Assembly: GCA_963726975.1 (NCBI GenBank)
Contig: CAVSEK010000013.1
Coordinates: 310,001 to 374,000, forward strand
Direction of reading: 5' to 3'
DNA: 64,000 nucleotides
From: CAVSEK01 sp963726975
Lineage (GTDB): Bacteria > Actinomycetota > Actinomycetes > Mycobacteriales > SCTD01
Shown here piece by piece: positions 1-8,736 of this stretch. Position 1 is the stretch's first letter; every line of letters starts with the position of its first letter. A program made the position numbers and the translations under genes. A model generated the notes under the pieces. The model worked only from the letters and a program-made list of their open reading frames with translations. It had not been told where the DNA came from and did not search any database.

Positions 1-707
1 CGGGGTCGACGCCACCCAGGCCGGGCCGAGCAGCGAGCACCTGTTCGGGGTCGACCTGGTCGGCCGCGACCAGTTCAGCCGGGTCATCTACGGCTCGCGG
101 ATCGCCGTCGTCGTCGGCCTGGTGTCGCATCATCATGGCGGTGCTCATCGGGGTCGTGCTGGGTGCGCTGGCCGGGCTACTTCGGCCGGGCCTGGGACAC
201 CGTCATCATGCGCATCGCGGACGTCTTCTTCGCCTTCCCGCTGCTCATCGGCGCGATCCTCATCCTCACGGTCGTCGGCCAGGGCGTCTGCCGGTGATCC
301 TCGCGCTCGGCGATCTTCTGCTGGGCCACCATCGCCCGGCTGCTGCGCTCGTCGATCCTGTCGATCCGCGAGGCCGAGTACGTCGAGGCGGCGCGCTCGC
401 TCGGGCGCCAGCCGCTGGCGGATCGTGACCCGGCACATCCTGCCCAACAGCCTCGCGCCCGTGCTGGTCTACGCGACCTTCAACGTCGGCACCGCCGTCG
501 TCGCGGAGGCGGCGCTGTCCTTCCTCGGCGTCGGCGTCAAGCCCGACGTCCCCGAGTGGGGCAACATGATCGCCGTCGGCCGCGGGTTCGTCGGGTTCAA
601 GGACTACCTGTGGTTCTTCCCGAGCATGGCGGTCGTGCTTCACCGTGCTCGGCTTCATCTTCGTCGGCGACGGGCTGCGCGACGCCCTCGACCCCAAGCT
701 GCGTTAG
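1..707 (+). CDS. Oligopeptide/dipeptide ABC transporter permease, OppC/DppC type (5' truncated, frame-broken)
   Basis: Inner-membrane permease of a peptide-class ABC importer; the 5' end lies outside the window. Splicing frames gives a DppC/OppC sequence: an N-terminal stretch with HLFGVDLVGRDQFSRVIYGS, transmembrane helices, the permease EAA loop (EYVEAARSLGASRWRIVTRH, contact site for the ATPase) and the family ending with ALSFLGVGVKPDVPEWG before the stop at 705-707. At least six single-base insertions break the frame (near 128, 177, 288, 310, 405 and 638). The next gene starts 9 nt downstream. Family identity is secure, but peptide, nickel or other substrate cannot be told. Whether it is a pseudogene or a sequencing artefact is open; the error pattern favours artefact. 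Confidence 0.8.
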
Positions 708-715
708 GCGACGCC

Positions 716-1943
716 GTGTCCTGGAACCCCTCCCCGTCCCTCGCCGCCCCCGGGCTGGCGCTGCCGACCGGCCCCGTCGTGCCGCCGGACGCCCTGCTGT
801 CCATCGAGGACCTGCGGGTGCACTTCGCACACCGACGGCGGCGTCGTCAAGGCCGTCGACGGCGTGCAGCTGGCACGTCCGGCCGGGCGAGACCCTGGGC
901 ATCGTCGGCGAGTCCGGCTCGGGCAAGTCGGTGTCGGCGATGAGCGTCATGGGCCTGGTCCCGCAGCCGCCGGCCACGCTTCCCCTCCGGGCCGGATCCT
1001 GTTCGAGGGCCAGGACCTGCTGCAGGCCGACACGCAAGACGCTGCGCGACGCTGCGCGGCAAGGAGATCTCGATGATCTTCCAGGACCCGCTGACCTCGC
1101 TCAACCCGGTCTTCAAGGTCGGGCACCAGATCGCCGAGGTGATCCAGGTCCACGAGAAGGTGGGCCGGCTGCCGGCCCGCCGGCGCGCGGTCGACCTGCT
1201 CGGCGAGGTGGGCATCCCCAACCCCAAGCAGCGGGCCGAGGAGTACCCGCACCAGTTCTCCGGCGGCATGCGGCAGCGCGCCATGATCGCGATGGCGCTG
1301 GCCCTCGACCCGGTGCTGCTGCTGGCCGACGAGCCGACGACCGCGCTCGACGTCACCGTGCAGGCGCAGATCATGGAGCTGCTGCTCGAGCTGCAGGAGC
1401 AGCGCGGCACCGCGATCGTGCTGATCACGCACGACCTCGGCCTGGTCGCGGCCCACGCCGACCGCGTGCTCGTCATGTACGCCGGGCGGGTCTGCGGAGC
1501 TCGCCGACACCGAGTCGATCTTCTACCGGCCGCGGCACGCCTACACCTACGGGCTGCTGTCGAGCCTGGCCCGGCTCGACCAGCGGCGGACCGAGCGGCT
1601 GCAGCCGATCCCGGGCCAGCCGCCGAACCTGTCGCGGGTGCCGTCGGGCTGCCCGTTCCACCCGCGGTGCGCGCTTCGCCACCGACGTGTGCCGCGAGGT
1701 GGTGCCCGCGCTCGTGCCGCAGGACGCCGCCGACCACTTCGCGAGCTGCCACCACAGCGACGAGGTCGCCCGGGTCGCCAACGGCGACGACGCCGGCCGC
1801 GAGGCCGGAGTCCGGCGCGCCGGACAGCGCCCGCACCGAGGGCGTCGAGGTGCCCGCGGAGCTGCTGTCCGACGAGCGCGTCGTCCGGGCCGACGCCAGC
1901 GTCGACCTCCGGCGACGCCACCACGACCCGAGAGCAGGCATGA
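716..1943 (+). CDS. Peptide ABC transporter ATP-binding protein, OppD/DppD type (frame-broken)
   Basis: Cytoplasmic ATPase energising the peptide importer. GTG start at 716. Reconstructed across frames it has Walker A GESGSGKS, Q-loop MIFQDPLTSLNP, signature FSGGMRQRAMIA, Walker B LLLADEPTTALD and H-loop ITHD. A C-terminal oligopeptide-transporter domain carries cysteines in GCPFHPRC and a later C-x-H, typical of the OppD/DppD family. The longest clean stretch is about 1073-1490. Extra bases lie near 827, 868, 985, 1033, 1494, 1672, 1808 and 1911. Its TGA overlaps the next ATG (ATGA at 1940-1943), so oppD and oppF are translationally coupled. After the cysteine domain there is an acidic tail of about 70 residues. 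Confidence 0.82.
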
Positions 1944-2991
1944 CCGCGCCGACCACCACCGGCCCGGGCAGCGGCGCGGACGAGGCCGCCGCTGCTCGAG
2001 GTCACCGACCTCGTCAAGCACTTCCCGATCACCTCCGGGCATCGCTGCTCCGGCGGCAGATCGGCGCGGTGCGGGCCGTCGACGGGGTCTCCTTCTCGGT
2101 CGCCGCCGGGCGCGACGCTGGCCCTGGTCGGCGAGACCGGCTGCGGCAAGTCGACGACCGCCCGCGCCGTGCTGCGGCTGCGTCGAGCCGACCTCGGGCC
2201 GATCCTGTTCGACGGCACGGACGTCGCGACGCGCCTCCCGCTCCGAGCTGACCCGCGCTGCGCCGCGAGATGCAGATCGTCTTCCAGGACCCGTACGCCT
2301 CGCTCAACCCGCGGATGACCATCCGCAACACGCTCGCCGAGGCGTTCCGGATCCACGGCGTCGAGGAGGGCGACAAGGTCGCCGAGCTGCTCGAGACCGT
2401 CGGGCTGGCGCCGGAGTACGCCGCCCGCTACCCGCACGAGTTCTCCGGCGGGCAGCGCCAGCGCGTCGGCATCGCCCGGGCGATCGCCCTCAACCCCAAG
2501 CTCGTCGTGCTCGACGAGCCGGTGTCGGCGCTGGACGTCTCCATCCAGGCCCAGGTCGCTCAACCTGCTGGAGGACCTGCAGGACGACCGCGACCTCACC
2601 TACCTGTTCATCGCCCACGACCTGTCGGTCGTCCGGCACATCGCCGACGAGGTCGCCGTGATGTACCTCGGGCACATCGTCGAGATCGCCGACCGGGACA
2701 CGCTCTTCGAGCGGCCCGCGCACCCCTACACGCAGGCGCTCATCTCGGCGGTGCCGATCCCCGACCCGCGCAAGGAGCAGGCCCGCGCAGCGCATCATCA
2801 TCAGCGGGGACGTGCCGAGCCCGGCCAACCCGCCGAGCGGCTGCTGGTTCCGCACCCGGTGCCAGAAGTTCCCGGCAGCTCACCGAGGGCGAGCGGACCG
2901 CGCTGCGTCGAGGAGCCGCCGGCGCTCGTCGACCGCGGACAGGGCCACCCCATCGGCGTGCCACTACGCTGAGGTCCAGACCGTCGTCTGA
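1940..2991 (+). CDS. Peptide ABC transporter ATP-binding protein, OppF/DppF type (frame-broken)
   Basis: Second ATPase of the importer, pairing with the OppD-type subunit. Motifs in order across frames: Walker A GETGCGKST, MQIVFQDPYASLNP, signature FSGGQRQRVGIA, Walker B LVVLDEPVSALD, H-loop FIAHD, and a C-terminal GCWFRTRC-type cysteine motif ending in CHYAEVQTVV before TGA at 2989-2991. The uninterrupted part is about 2270-2555. Breaks occur near 1992, 2037, 2109, 2185, 2234, 2255, 2557, 2788, 2868, 2905 and 2956; most are one added G or C. With oppC and oppD it forms the 3' half of a canonical A/B-C-D-F operon. The solute-binding protein and the first permease must lie upstream of the window. 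Confidence 0.82.
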
Positions 2992-3025
2992 CCCCGACCG
3001 GCCGCACGAGCGAGAGGAGACCCCC

Positions 3026-3259
3026 GTGGTCCTCGTCCTGGACATCGTCCTGATTCTGACGAGCGTCCTGCTCGTCGTGCTCGTCCTGCTGCACCGCGGC
3101 AAGGGCGGCGGCCTGTCCACGCTGTTCGGCGGCGGCGTGTCCTCCTCGCTCGGCGGCAGCGCCGTCGTGGAGAAGAACCTCGACCGTCTGACGATCGTCT
3201 GCGGCGTCGTCTGGGCGGTCTGCATCATCGCGATCGGGCTGCTGCTCAAGCAGACCTGA
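3026..3259 (+). CDS. secG: Preprotein translocase subunit SecG
   Basis: Small auxiliary subunit of the SecYEG translocon, 77 residues. It has two hydrophobic helices (about 3-22 and 55-74) joined by a glycine/serine loop with the family pattern KGGGLSTLFGGG. GTG at 3026 is preceded by a GAGAGGAGA ribosome-binding site at 3012-3020. In actinomycetes secG usually follows tpiA; here the peptide importer sits directly upstream, so the importer was probably inserted into, or the order rearranged at, this locus. The frame is intact. Confidence 0.93.
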   Translation: MVLVLDIVLILTSVLLVVLVLLHRGKGGGLSTLFGGGVSSSLGGSAVVEKNLDRLTIVCGVVWAVCIIAIGLLLKQT

Positions 3260-3285
3260 CCGGGCCCCGACCGCGGCGGGCCGCC

Positions 3286-3292
3286 CTTACAC
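3286..3292 (+). promoter_or_regulatory. Possible -10 element for rbpA
   Basis: TTACACT contains a TANNNT-type -10 (TACACT, 3287-3292) about 55 nt upstream of the rbpA GTG, in the only non-coding gap between secG and rbpA. No convincing -35 is visible. I do not see the GGAAT-type -35 known for sigma-R promoters of rbpA in streptomycetes. Confidence 0.3.
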
Positions 3293-3346
3293 TCGCGGGA
3301 CCGCGGGCGCCACCGGAGCAGCCCCGGCCGAGACGAGGAGCAGTCC

Positions 3347-3680
3347 GTGGCAGGCGGCAACGCGATCCGAGGCAGCCGGGTGGGTGCCGGGCCGATGGGC
3401 GAGGCCGAGCGCGGGGAGGCCGCCCCGCGCAAGCGGGTCGCCTTCTTCTGCGCCAACCGGCACGAGACGCGTCCGTCGTTCGCCGACGAGGCGTCCGTCC
3501 CGGAGACCTGGGACTGCCCCCGCTGCGGCTTCCCGGCCGGGCAGGACCGTGAGCAACCCGCCGGCACCGCACAAGACCGAGCCCTACAAGACCCACCTCG
3601 CGTACGTCCGGGAGCGCCGCAACGCCGAGGACGGCGAGGCGATCCTGGCCGAGGCGCTCGCCCGGCTCCGCGCGACGTAG
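3347..3680 (+). CDS. rbpA: RNA polymerase-binding protein RbpA (one frame break)
   Basis: RbpA binds RNA polymerase and group 1/2 sigma factors and stabilises the open complex in actinobacteria. The GTG start at 3347 follows an ACGAGGAG site. The N-terminal zinc-binding core is clear (FFCANRHE and WDCPRCGFPAGQD). The sigma-interacting tail is in the +1-shifted frame (EPYKTHLAYVRERR, then DGEAILAEALARLR). An extra C near 3549 (GAC-C-GTG) explains the split and gives about 110 residues, the usual length. In mycobacteria this gene is essential, so a true null is unlikely; the break argues that this region contains base-calling errors. Confidence 0.9.
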
Positions 3681-3683
3681 CCG

Positions 3684-4118
3684 GTGCCCGGCGGGCGACC
3701 TGCACCACCTCGAGCTCTGGGTCGACGACCTGTCTGTCAGCCGGCCGCCGTGGGAGTGGCTGCTCGGCCGGCTCGGCGCGCGACTGCACCGGGAGTGGCC
3801 GGGCGGCGTGAGCTTCGCCCGCGGCGCGGCGTACGTCGTGCTCGAGCAGTCGCCCGGCCGCCGGCCCGGGCCGCACGACCGGCGCGGCGCCAGGCCTCAA
3901 CCACGTCGCGCTCTGGGCCGGCAGCGTGGACCGAGCTCGAGGCGCTCGTCGCCGAGGCGCCCGGCCACGGCTGGTCGCTGCTGTACGCCGACCGGCACCC
4001 GTGGGCGGGCGGGCCCGGGCACTGCGCGGCCTACCTCGAGGACGCGGCCGGCTTCGAGGTCGAGCTCGTCGCCGACCCGGCGGCGGGCCCGCTGCCGGCG
4101 CCCCCCACCGGCGCCTAG
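3684..4118 (+). CDS. VOC (glyoxalase/bleomycin-resistance) family protein, frame-broken
   Basis: Small single-domain vicinal-oxygen-chelate protein of about 140 residues with no assignable substrate. Spliced sequence starts MPGGDLHHLELWVDDL and has the second-half motif GLNHVALWAG. H6-like, HVALW and C-terminal E (GFEVELV) positions fit the VOC metal triad. Extra bases lie near 3694 (a G), around 3890 and at 3931 (GAC-C-GAG), after which the frame is clean to TAG 4116-4118. The stop shares a CTAG with the pgl stop on the other strand. Glyoxalase I-like or fosfomycin/bleomycin-type function cannot be told apart. Confidence 0.7.
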   Translation: MPGGRPAPPRALGRRPVCQPAAVGVAARPARRATAPGVAGRRELRPRRGVRRARAVARPPARAARPARRQASTTSRSGPAAWTELEALVAEAPGHGWSLLYADRHPWAGGPGHCAAYLEDAAGFEVELVADPAAGPLPAPPTGA

Positions 4119-4886
4119 CGTCGGCGCAGCTCGCGCGGCAGCCGGCTCGCCGCCTCCTCGTCGAGCAGCCACAGGGTCTGCGAGCGCCCGACGGCCCCGG
4201 CGACCGGCACCTGCACCCGGCCGGCGCCCGACAGCGCGAGGGCCACCGTCGGCGCCTTCGCCGACCCCGCCACGACGACCCAGACCTCGCGGGCCGCGGT
4301 GATGGCGGAGAAGCCCAGGCTGACCCGGGTGGGTGGCGGCTTGGGACAGCCGTGCACCCCGAAGGCCGTCCGCTCGTCGTGCGCCGCCGGCGACTCCGGG
4401 AAGATCGAGGCGGTGTGCCCCTCCGGACCCATCCCGAGCAGGAGGACGTCGAACTCCGGCACGGCGTCGCCGTGCGCCGCGGCTGCGGCGAGCTCGGCGG
4501 CGTAGCGGGCCGCCGCGGCGTCCGGGTCGTCGCCGTCCGGCGCCGCCGGCGGGCGCCGGCATCGGGTGCACGCGGGCGGGGTCGAGGTCGAGGTCGTCCA
4601 GCAGCGCCTCGCGGGCCTGCCGGTCGTTGCGCTCGGGGTCGTCGGCCGGCACGAAGCGCTCGTCGCCCCACCACACGTCGACCCGCGACCAGTCGACCGC
4701 GGCCCGGGCGGGCGACGTACGGACCGCGTCGAGCACCGCGATGCCGATGCTCCCGCCGGTCAGCACGACCGAGGCCGTCCCGCGGGCGGCCTGGGCGTCC
4801 CCGAGGCGGGTGAGCAGCCGGGCGGCCGTGGCCGCGGCGAGCACGTCGGGGTCGCGCGCGACGACGACGACCGGCGGTGCGCTCAC
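4115..4886 (-). CDS. pgl: 6-phosphogluconolactonase (one frame break)
   Basis: Hydrolyses 6-phosphoglucono-delta-lactone, step two of the oxidative pentose phosphate pathway. The GTG start at 4886 overlaps the opcA TGA (GTGA). The N-terminal half shows VVLTGGSIGIAVLDAV and WWGDERFVPADDPERN. The C-terminal half, in another frame, has FDVLLLGMGPEGHTASIFP, with family residues for lactone binding. The break is near 4545-4560 in a run of GGCGCCGGCGGG. Total length of about 256 residues is normal for DevB/Pgl. It is last gene of the tkt-tal-zwf-opcA-pgl operon and converges on the VOC gene with overlapping stop codons. Confidence 0.9.
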
Positions 4887-5896
4887 GCCGGCTGACCCGT
4901 GTCGGCGCCGCCCTCGACCAGCGTGCTCTCGTCGGCGTCGACCGCGGGGTCCACCCAGACGTGGGTGCGGGTCGTCGTCCGACCGGACAGGTCGCGCTGG
5001 CCGGTCGCGGCCCCCAGGGCGTCGGCGTAGATCTCGTCGGCGTCCAGGCGCTGCAGCTCCTCGGCGAGCAGGTCGCCGAGCTCGCGGTGGGGGAGCGGCA
5101 GGCTCCGGTCCGGCTGCCCGCTGTGCGAGAGCACCGCGGTCGAGCCGTCGCCCCGGACCAGCCGCAACGTCGTCCCGTCGACCTCGAGCTCGACCGAGGT
5201 GATCCCGGGCCCGTCGGTGTCCTCGACGGCCACGTCCAGGTCGAGCCGGCTGCGCAGCCACCCGGCCAGCAGCTCGCGCGCGACGTCGCCCGGCTCGCCG
5301 GACAGCCGCGCGCTGCGCGCCGGTCCCTCGACGGAGTCGAAGGCCGAGGCGCACAGCGCCCGCCACAGGGTCGTGCGGGTCCAGGCCAGGTCGGTGTCGC
5401 CCGGGGCGTAGTCCTCCGCGCGCCGGAGCAGCGCCGCCTGCGGGTCGGCCGCCAGCGTGCAGTCGGTGATCCGCCGGTCGGCGAACACGCCGAGCGGGTC
5501 GTGGGCGATGAGGTGGGGCGGCTCGCCGTACCACCAGGTGACCACCGGCGCGTCGGGCGCGAGCAGCGGCAGCACGACCGACTCGGCGTGCAGCGCGAGC
5601 CGGCCGTACATCCGCATGACGACCGCCTCGCCGGGGCCGAGGCGCCCGCCGATGAGCACCTCGGCGTCCAGCCGCGGCTCGGGCGCGTCAGGGCGGCGGC
5701 GCACGACGACGAGCAACCGGCAGGGGTGCTGGGCCGCGGCCCGGGTCGCCGCGGCCTCGGCCTCGGCGACGCGCTTCTCGTCGACGACGACGACGAGGGT
5801 GAGGGCCAGGCCGGACGAGACGGAGCCCGCCAAGCGGCGCTCGGACTGCAGCGCCGCCACGACGGCCGTCCCCGTGGTGTCCCAGAGCGTGGTCAC
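4883..5896 (-). CDS. opcA: Glucose-6-phosphate dehydrogenase assembly/activator protein OpcA
   Basis: OpcA is the actinobacterial/cyanobacterial partner that promotes assembly and redox activation of G6PD. 337 residues, intact. It begins with GTG ACC ACG CTC TGG (5896) and carries the family segments CRLLVVVRR near residue 60, ADAPVVTWWYGEPP near 115 and RITDC near 145. A strong GAGGAGG lies just upstream, inside a 13-codon mini-ORF that bridges zwf and opcA. Its own TGA overlaps the pgl start. Gene order next to zwf is diagnostic. Confidence 0.93.
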   Translation of the reverse strand: MTTLWDTTGTAVVAALQSERRLAGSVSSGLALTLVVVVDEKRVAEAEAAATRAAAQHPCRLLVVVRRRPDAPEPRLDAEVLIGGRLGPGEAVVMRMYGRLALHAESVVLPLLAPDAPVVTWWYGEPPHLIAHDPLGVFADRRITDCTLAADPQAALLRRAEDYAPGDTDLAWTRTTLWRALCASAFDSVEGPARSARLSGEPGDVARELLAGWLRSRLDLDVAVEDTDGPGITSVELEVDGTTLRLVRGDGSTAVLSHSGQPDRSLPLPHRELGDLLAEELQRLDADEIYADALGAATGQRDLSGRTTTRTHVWVDPAVDADESTLVEGGADTGQPA

Positions 5897-5934
5897 GCGG
5901 CTGCCTCCTCGGCGTCGGGGGTGCGGGTCGGCAT
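5893..5934 (-). other. 13-residue mini-ORF bridging zwf and opcA
   Basis: ATG at 5934-5932 overlaps the zwf TGA (TGATG). It reads 13 codons (MPTRTPDAEEAAA) and its TGA overlaps the opcA GTG (GTGA). The opcA ribosome-binding site GAGGAGG is inside the frame. It may be a translational relay carrying terminating ribosomes from zwf to opcA, or coincidence. There is no evidence that the peptide itself has a function. Confidence 0.35.
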
Positions 5935-7469
5935 CACGGCCGCCGCCAGGCCCGGTCGTCGCGGGCGAGCATCTCGTCGGCGGCCTGCGGACCCCACTCG
6001 CCGGCGCGGTACAGGTGCGGGCCGTCGCCGGCCTCGTCGCGCTCGCGCCAGTGCGCCTCGATCGGGTCGATGACCCGCCAGCTCTCCTCGACCTCCTCGT
6101 TGCGCGGGAACAGCGACGCGTCGCCGAGCAGCACGTCGAGCAGCAGCCGCTCGTACGCCTCCGGGCTGCTCTCGGTGAACGCCTCGCCGTACTGGAAGTC
6201 CATCGCGACGTCGCGCACCTCCATCTGCGTGCCGGGCACCTTCGAGCCGAAGCGCAGGGTCATGCCCTCGTCGGGCTGCACCCGCACGACGAGCTGGTTG
6301 CTGCCGAGCTCCTCGGTGTCGGTGTGCGAGAACGGCAGCACCGGCGCCTTGCGGAAGAGCACGGCGATCTCCGTGACGCGGCGCGGCAGCCGCTTGCCGG
6401 TGCGCAGGTAGAACGGGACGCCCGCCCACCGGCGGCTCTCGACCTCGAGGCGCACCGCGGCGTACGTCTCGGTGCGGCTCTGCGGGTCGACGTCGTCCTC
6501 GGAGCGGTAGGCGCGCACCCGCTGGCCGGCGAGCCAGCCCTGGTCGTACTGCCCGCGGACGGTGTAGCGGTCCAGGTCGGTCGGCGGCATCACCGCGCCG
6601 AGGACCTTGCGCTTCTCGGTGCGCAGGCTCTCGGCGTCGAACCCGCCGGGCTCCTCCATCGCGGTGAGCGCGAGCAGCTGCAGCAGGTGGTTCTGCAGCA
6701 CGTCGCGGGCGGCACCGGTGCGCTCGTAGAAGCCCGCGCGGCCCCCGATGCCGACGTCCTCGGCCATGGTGATCTGCACCGAGTCGATGTGCTGGCGGTT
6801 CCAGATCGGCTCGAACAGCTCGTTGGCGAAGCGCAGCGCCAGCAGGTTCTGGACCGTCTCCTTGCCCAGGTAGTGGTCGATGCGGAAGACGTCCTGAGGC
6901 GTGAAGGCGTCGTCGACGAGGTCGTTCAGCTCCCGCGCGGACGTCAGGTCCTCCCCGAAGGGCTTCTCGACGACGACCCGCCGCCACCCGCCCGCGGTGT
7001 CGTTGTCGGACATCCCGGTGCGCTGCATCTGCGACAGGACGGTCGGGAAGGCCGCGGGCGGGATGGACAGGTAGAAGGCGGCGTTCCCCTGCGTGCCGTG
7101 GCTGGCGTCGAGCTCGGTGAGCGTGGCGGCGAGCTTGTCGAAGGCCGCGTCGTCGTCGAAGGAGCCGGGCAGGAACCGGATGGCCTCCGAGAGCCGCTGC
7201 CAGGTCTCCTCGCGGAACTCGGTGCGCGCGCCCTTGCGCGCCGCCTCCTTCGCCACCTGCTCGAAGTCGCCGTCGCCCCAGTCGCGGCGCGCGAAGCCGA
7301 GCAGGACGAACCCCGGCGGCAGCAGCCCGCGGTTGGCGAGGTCGTAGACCGCCGGGATGAGCTTCTTGCGCGCCAGGTCGCCCGTGACGCCGAAGACGAC
7401 GAGGCTGCAGGGCGCCGGGACCCGGGGGAGCCGGCGGTCGCGGGGGTCGCGGAGCGGGTTGCGGGTCAC
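5934..7469 (-). CDS. zwf: Glucose-6-phosphate 1-dehydrogenase
   Basis: Oxidises glucose 6-phosphate to 6-phosphogluconolactone, yielding NADPH. 511 residues, normal for the family. N-terminal dinucleotide-binding GVTGDLARKK lies near residue 28, the active-site RIDHYLGKE near 195-203 and VVVEKPFGED just before it. The C-terminus ends WRRP as in other actinobacteria. The chosen GTG (7469) overlaps the stop of a 19-codon mini-ORF that follows tal. It is translated in an operon with tal and opcA. The usual actinobacterial neighbour pgi, often found between tal and zwf, is absent here. Confidence 0.95.
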   Translation of the reverse strand: MTRNPLRDPRDRRLPRVPAPCSLVVFGVTGDLARKKLIPAVYDLANRGLLPPGFVLLGFARRDWGDGDFEQVAKEAARKGARTEFREETWQRLSEAIRFLPGSFDDDAAFDKLAATLTELDASHGTQGNAAFYLSIPPAAFPTVLSQMQRTGMSDNDTAGGWRRVVVEKPFGEDLTSARELNDLVDDAFTPQDVFRIDHYLGKETVQNLLALRFANELFEPIWNRQHIDSVQITMAEDVGIGGRAGFYERTGAARDVLQNHLLQLLALTAMEEPGGFDAESLRTEKRKVLGAVMPPTDLDRYTVRGQYDQGWLAGQRVRAYRSEDDVDPQSRTETYAAVRLEVESRRWAGVPFYLRTGKRLPRRVTEIAVLFRKAPVLPFSHTDTEELGSNQLVVRVQPDEGMTLRFGSKVPGTQMEVRDVAMDFQYGEAFTESSPEAYERLLLDVLLGDASLFPRNEEVEESWRVIDPIEAHWRERDEAGDGPHLYRAGEWGPQAADEMLARDDRAWRRP

Positions 7470-7525
7470 ACGCCCTCCCGGGGCGGCAGGGCGCCCGCGA
7501 CGTCCTCGGGGCGGGGCTCGGTCAC
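7466..7525 (-). other. 19-residue mini-ORF bridging tal and zwf
   Basis: GTG at 7525-7523 overlaps the tal TGA (GTGA). The frame reads 19 codons (VTEPRPEDVAGALPPREGV), and TGA 7468-7466 overlaps the zwf GTG. It exactly fills the tal-zwf gap. It could be a translational relay, or the remnant 5' end of a deleted gene; pgi occupies this place in several actinobacteria. Too short for a homology claim. Confidence 0.35.
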
Positions 7526-8727
7526 CGGCCGCTCTCCGAGCGCGACGCGGCGGCCGGCCCCTGGCCGGCCGGGGTGCTGGCGCCACCGGGCATGACGTCG
7601 GCGCCGGCCTTCTCCAGCTGCTCGGTCACCGACTCGATGAGCTGCTCCCAGGCGTCCTCGAACTTCTGGAGGCCCTCGCGCTCGAGCAGGTCGACGACGT
7701 CGTCGTAGTCGACCCCCGCCGCCGCGACGTCGTCGAGCACCTGCTGCGCCGCGGCGTACGAGCCGGTGACGGTGTCGCCGCGGACCCGCCCGTGGTCGTG
7801 GGTCGCCTCGAGCGTCGCCTCGGGCATGGTGTTGACGGTGCCCGGCGCGACCAGCTCGACGACGTACAGCGTGTCGTCGTAGGACGGGTCCTTGACGCCC
7901 GTGGAGGCCCACAGCGGGCGCTGCGGCCTCGCCCCGGCCGCCTCGAGCGCCGTCCAGCGGTCGGAGGCGACGACCTGCTCGTAGTGCGAGTAGGCCAGCT
8001 GGGCGTTGGCCACGGCCGCCTTGCCGCGCAGGTCCGAGCCCTCGCCGAGCCGCTGGTCGATCTCGGTGTCCACCCGGGAGACGAAGAACGAGGCGACCGA
8101 GCCGATGCGGGACAGGTCGTGGCCGGCGTCCTTCGCCTGCTCCAGGCCGGACAGGAACGCCTCCATGACCGCGTCGTAGCGCTCCAGGGAGAAGATCAGC
8201 GTGACGTTGACGCTGATGCCCTGCGCGAGCGTGCGCGTGATGGCGTCCAGACCCTCGACGGTGGCGGGGATCTTGATGTAGAGGTTGGGTCGGTCGACGA
8301 GCCACCACAGCGCCTTGGCCTCGGCGACCGTCCGGTCGGCGTCGTGGCTGATCCGCGGGTCGACCTCGATCGAGACCCGGCCGTCGACGCCGTCGCTGGC
8401 GTCGTACTGCGGCCGCAGCACGTCGCAGGCCCAGCGCACGTCGTACGTCGTGAGCGCCCGGACGGCCTCGCCGACGTCCGTGCCGCGCAGGGCGAGCTCG
8501 CGCACCTGCTCGTCGTAGGCGGCGCCGTCGGCGAGCGCCTTCTGGAAGATCGAGGGGTTGGTGGTCACCCCGACGACCGACCGCGTCTCGACGAGCTCGG
8601 CGAGCCCGCCGGAGCGCAGCCGCTCCCGGGACAGGTCGTCGAGCCACACGGCGACGCCGGCGGCGGTCAGGTCGGCGAGGGCGTCGGTCTTCTCGGCGGT
8701 CGTCTCGGCGGTCTGGGCGTCGTTCAT
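7522..8727 (-). CDS. tal: Transaldolase
   Basis: Transfers dihydroxyacetone units between sedoheptulose 7-phosphate and glyceraldehyde 3-phosphate. 401 residues, somewhat longer than the roughly 370 usual, mostly through an Ala/Gly/Pro tail after the last helix. Family motifs: GVTTNPSIFQKAL near residue 55, NLYIKIPAT near 150 (Schiff-base lysine) and SVNVTLIFSLERY near 175, all of the actinobacterial Tal subfamily. ATG at 8727 sits 9 nt after the tkt stop. AGGAG partly overlaps that stop. Confidence 0.95.
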   Translation of the reverse strand: MNDAQTAETTAEKTDALADLTAAGVAVWLDDLSRERLRSGGLAELVETRSVVGVTTNPSIFQKALADGAAYDEQVRELALRGTDVGEAVRALTTYDVRWACDVLRPQYDASDGVDGRVSIEVDPRISHDADRTVAEAKALWWLVDRPNLYIKIPATVEGLDAITRTLAQGISVNVTLIFSLERYDAVMEAFLSGLEQAKDAGHDLSRIGSVASFFVSRVDTEIDQRLGEGSDLRGKAAVANAQLAYSHYEQVVASDRWTALEAAGARPQRPLWASTGVKDPSYDDTLYVVELVAPGTVNTMPEATLEATHDHGRVRGDTVTGSYAAAQQVLDDVAAAGVDYDDVVDLLEREGLQKFEDAWEQLIESVTEQLEKAGADVMPGGASTPAGQGPAAASRSESGR

Positions 8728-8736
8728 GGGGAACTC

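Noticed and set aside
1..2991. Peptide importer as a true pseudogene operon
   Set aside because: Protein motifs are fully preserved between breaks with no missense decay, and the breaks are almost all single inserted G/C, pointing to sequence error; kept as CDS.
3540..3560. Programmed frameshift in rbpA
   Set aside because: No slippery heptamer or downstream structure, rbpA is not known to be recoded, and the same +1 pattern affects many unrelated genes.
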